Positions 4,858 to 6,349 of a stretch of DNA of 6,349 nucleotides are shown one piece after another. The position numbers and the translations under genes were made by a program. Position 1 is the first letter of the stretch. Every line of letters begins with the position of its first letter. Below the pieces are notes generated by a model, which saw nothing but the letters and a program-made list of their open reading frames with translations, was not told the DNA's origin and searched no databases. The stretch comes from Nitrososphaerota archaeon (GTDB lineage: Archaea; Thermoproteota; Nitrososphaeria; Nitrososphaerales; Nitrosopumilaceae), in the NCBI GenBank assembly GCA_016200035.1, contig JACQFM010000096.1, positions 1-6,349 on the forward strand. Direction: 5' to 3'.

Positions 4858-5459
4858 CTAAAATCATATACTTTAACATGCCTTGTTTTATTTTCCCACA
4901 AACCCTCAAAATCTTCAATCTTTCTTTCAACTCTTGCCTTGTCATCCCACGAAGTAAAAACATCAATTGATTCAAAATTTCTATTTTGATCGGAAAACGT
5001 CTCATTTGCTGTTCCACTGAAAGCCACTATGTTATCTTCCGAATCTTTGAAAATGCCTATGTTTTCTGAAAACGTTACACAGACCTGCGTGTCAGGTACT
5101 GCTATTTTTATTTCCAAGTTATTATTATGTATGATTTTTCTCAAAATCTCAATATTGTTACCATCCACTATGGTATGATTAGTGGGATTTTTTTTCTTGT
5201 TTTCTTCATGAAATGATGTTGATAAAAGAGTTAGATCCTCCGGTTTGAACCTATGACCAGTTATAATTCTGAGCTTTGCGTTATTATTGACAAGGTCCTT
5301 AAAACCAGCCCAGAGGGTACTGATACTTTTTGCTGTGACGTATTGTATTGCCCTATCAAATTGTATACAGTTACTCAGACAAGGGACAAAAAATTCTGAA
5401 ACTAAATCTTCTCTATCTGATCTGTATTCTTTCTTAAGAAGCAAGTTTCGAAAGGTCAA
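4818..5459 (-). CDS. PLD-like domain protein, truncated and lacking the catalytic His and Lys
   Basis: The 213 residues match the N-terminal phospholipase-D-like module normally fused to a large SF2/SNF2-type helicase. Visible blocks are YRSDREDLVSEFFVPCL (12-28), FDRAIQYVTAKS (34-45), AKLRIITGHRFKPEDL (61-76), IGIFKDSEDNIVAFSGTANE (134-153), NFESIDVFTSW (161-171) and FEGLWENKTRHVKVYDF (184-200). In intact relatives the block before GIF reads H-x-K; here it is S131-E-N133, so phosphodiesterase activity is unlikely. The protein stops just after the PLD module, with no helicase downstream on this strand. It may be a decayed defence or DNA-processing gene, or a retained binding module. Start is TTG at 5457-5459: an upstream in-frame TAA is at 5487-5489, no ATG or GTG lies between, and a TATA box sits about 28 nt upstream. 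Confidence 0.75.
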   Translation of the reverse strand: MTFRNLLLKKEYRSDREDLVSEFFVPCLSNCIQFDRAIQYVTAKSISTLWAGFKDLVNNNAKLRIITGHRFKPEDLTLLSTSFHEENKKKNPTNHTIVDGNNIEILRKIIHNNNLEIKIAVPDTQVCVTFSENIGIFKDSEDNIVAFSGTANETFSDQNRNFESIDVFTSWDDKARVERKIEDFEGLWENKTRHVKVYDFSYADKNRLLKYSL

Positions 5460-5482
5460 CGATACACAAAACCCATTACTTG

Positions 5483-5492
5483 CTATTTAAAT
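5483..5492 (-). promoter_or_regulatory. TATA-like box for the PLD-like gene
   Basis: ATTTAAATAG on the minus strand, centred about 28 nt before the TTG start at 5459. An intact promoter suggests that the truncated gene is still transcribed. Confidence 0.55.
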
Positions 5493-5543
5493 CTGAGAAA
5501 AAGATCGTGATCGTATTTTCTACCTACTTTTGAAGAAAAATTA

Positions 5544-5551
5544 TTTTTATA
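5544..5551 (+). promoter_or_regulatory. TATA-like box for the HxlR-family gene
   Basis: TTTTTATA, centred about 25 nt before the ATG at 5573, consistent with a leaderless transcript and with use of the first in-frame ATG. Confidence 0.6.
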
Positions 5552-5553
5552 GG

Positions 5554-5570
5554 TAAGTATTTACTACTTA
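5554..5570. promoter_or_regulatory. Inverted repeat at the HxlR gene start site, candidate operator
   Basis: TAAGTA (5554-5559), a 5-bp spacer TTTAC, then TACTTA (5565-5570): perfect 6-bp arms between the TATA box and the ATG. A dimeric winged-helix protein bound here would block transcription start. ACCTA (5522-5526) and TAGGT (5550-5554) add a second inverted pair around the TATA box. Autoregulation is common in this family but is inferred here. Confidence 0.5.
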
Positions 5571-5572
5571 GT

Positions 5573-5926
5573 ATGAAAATAGTACAAGAAATGGATTCAT
5601 CTAAGAAACCCACACAACCTGTTGCATGTGAAGTTTCTAGCATATGGCACGTACTAGGAAAAACGTGGGCCTTGCTTATTCTAAAAAACATGAGCGTAAA
5701 AGAGACAATACGATTTAATGAATTGAAAAGATTGCTGCCAGGAATAAGCAACACTGTGCTATCTGACAGACTAAGAGAGAAGGAAAAAGAAGGTTTGATA
5801 TCAAAAAAAGTATTTGCTGAGATACCACTTAGAGTGGAATACAGCCTAACTAGACAAGCAAAGGAACTTGAGGATGTCTTAGAAGTTCTAGGAAAATGGG
5901 TTAGTAAATGGAAACCTAGCCGGTAA
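5573..5926 (+). CDS. HxlR-family winged helix-turn-helix transcriptional regulator
   Basis: This 117-residue protein has the normal HxlR/MarR-like length. The HxlR signature is complete: IWHVLGKTWALLILKNM (24-40), RFNELKRLLPGISNTVLSDR (47-66; recognition helix region), LREKEKEGLISKK (67-79), then the wing EIPLRVEYSLT (83-93), and a dimerisation helix with LEVLGKWVSKW (103-113). It should bind DNA as a dimer. The only cysteine, Cys19, sits just before the first core helix, where redox- or electrophile-sensing relatives such as YodB and HypR carry their sensor Cys, so thiol sensing is plausible but inferred. It is divergent from the PLD-like gene (113 bp apart) and convergent with the pirin gene (19 bp gap). 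A second ATG at 5591 is possible, but the TATA spacing favours 5573. Confidence 0.93.
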   Translation: MKIVQEMDSSKKPTQPVACEVSSIWHVLGKTWALLILKNMSVKETIRFNELKRLLPGISNTVLSDRLREKEKEGLISKKVFAEIPLRVEYSLTRQAKELEDVLEVLGKWVSKWKPSR

Positions 5927-5931
5927 AGCCT

Positions 5932-5937
5932 AAAAAA
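5932..5937 (-). terminator. T-tract after the pirin gene
   Basis: T6 on the minus strand, 9 nt beyond the pirin stop codon, inside the 19-bp gap to the HxlR gene. It fits a hairpin-free archaeal terminator. Confidence 0.4.
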
Positions 5938-5945
5938 TAGAGAGG

Positions 5946-6349
5946 TTAGTTATTGATGGCGTATTTTTCTGGAAGATCAATGAGAATTAATTCTGTTGGT
6001 TTTTCTGCTTTGATTGTCAAAACATTTTCTTTTTCTATCATTGCCGCATCTCTTGTTTGCATTAGATTGTTGTTGAGTTTTATTGCTCCATCTATCACAA
6101 ACAGGTATGCTTTTCTTCCAGTGCTCAACTTATGATCTACCTGGCTTCCAGCTGTTAGTGTTGACAGGTAGAATGTGGCATCTTGATGTATACGCAATGC
6201 GTCTCTGTCCTTTGTGTTTTCAGGTGTAACTACTGGTACTAGTTTGTTTATCCTTTCTTCTTTTGTAAACTTTTTTTGCTCCCATGAAGGTGGCAGTCCT
6301 TTTTTATTTGCAAAGACCCACATTTGTAATAGTCTTAGTGGTTTTTCTG
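5946..6349 (-). CDS. Pirin-family bicupin, C-terminal part (cut by window edge)
   Basis: The reading frame stays open to base 6349, so the Met codon at 6321-6323 is internal, not the start. The preceding codons read EKPLRLLQ, giving PLRLLQMWVFANKKGLPPSW, the typical inter-domain segment of pirin/YhaK proteins. About 134 codons remain, ending at TAA 5946-5948. They cover the C-terminal cupin: RIHQDATFYLSTLTAGSQVD, then GRKAYLFVIDGAIKLNN and TELILIDLP. In this family the metal site (His/Glu) lies in the N-terminal cupin, which is outside the window, so quercetinase-type activity cannot be judged. Pirins are iron-binding cytoplasmic proteins linked to oxidative metabolism. It is convergent with the HxlR gene, so it is not an obvious operon partner. 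Confidence 0.88.
   Translation of the reverse strand, partial: EKPLRLLQMWVFANKKGLPPSWEQKKFTKEERINKLVPVVTPENTKDRDALRIHQDATFYLSTLTAGSQVDHKLSTGRKAYLFVIDGAIKLNNNLMQTRDAAMIEKENVLTIKAEKPTELILIDLPEKYAINN

Noticed and set aside
5287..5490. 67-codon plus-strand ORF inside the PLD-like gene
   Set aside because: It is antisense to a gene with multiple conserved PLD-family blocks and has no motif of its own.
1..6349. CRISPR array, insertion sequence, tRNA or rRNA
   Set aside because: No regularly spaced repeats, transposase motifs, terminal inverted repeats with target duplications, or tRNA-like TPsiC arm sequences were seen on reading both strands.

Overview
The window looks like a chromosomal stretch from a small-genome, AT-rich archaeon, most likely a member of the Nitrososphaerota (Thaumarchaeota, Nitrosopumilus-like). 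The evidence is indirect. Most genes have a T/A-rich TATA-like box about 25-29 nt before the start codon and no ribosome binding site, the pattern of archaeal leaderless transcripts. Small zinc-ribbon proteins and an HxlR-type regulator fit too. No rRNA, tRNA, CRISPR array, transposase or phage gene was seen, and no gene here fixes the species.

Layout from left to right. The left edge cuts a minus-strand membrane protein of the spermidine-synthase-like family (only its N-terminus is present). Next on the minus strand are a 504-residue double-domain SagB/ThcOx-type nitroreductase and a VOC (glyoxalase-fold) protein, 48 bp apart and possibly co-transcribed. Divergent from the VOC gene is a 52-residue zinc-ribbon protein at 2515-2673. 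A 319-bp gap with two small hairpins follows. A universal stress protein (minus) is divergent from a three-repeat zinc-ribbon protein (plus). The latter converges, through a hairpin terminator region, with a two-helix membrane protein (minus). Then come a second small two-helix membrane protein (plus) and, convergent with it, a 213-residue PLD-like protein (minus). The PLD-like protein resembles the N-terminal module of much larger PLD-helicase proteins, but its catalytic His and Lys are replaced. Divergent from it is an HxlR-family regulator (plus), which converges with the C-terminal part of a pirin-family bicupin (minus) cut by the right edge.

The gene set reads as scattered accessory and stress-response functions: a flavin oxidoreductase, VOC protein, USP, a redox-type HxlR regulator and pirin. 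It is not one obvious pathway. Most genes have their own promoter, so joint function is inference only. The most useful points are: (i) a zinc-ribbon gene missed by a length cut-off, (ii) TATA spacing that settles three non-ATG starts, (iii) a truncated, active-site-dead PLD module, (iv) a thrice-repeated CxxC...PKxxWxxxGxLCxxC zinc module, (v) an inverted repeat at the HxlR transcription start, and (vi) an open frame after the stop of the 76-residue membrane protein that may be a frameshifted tail.
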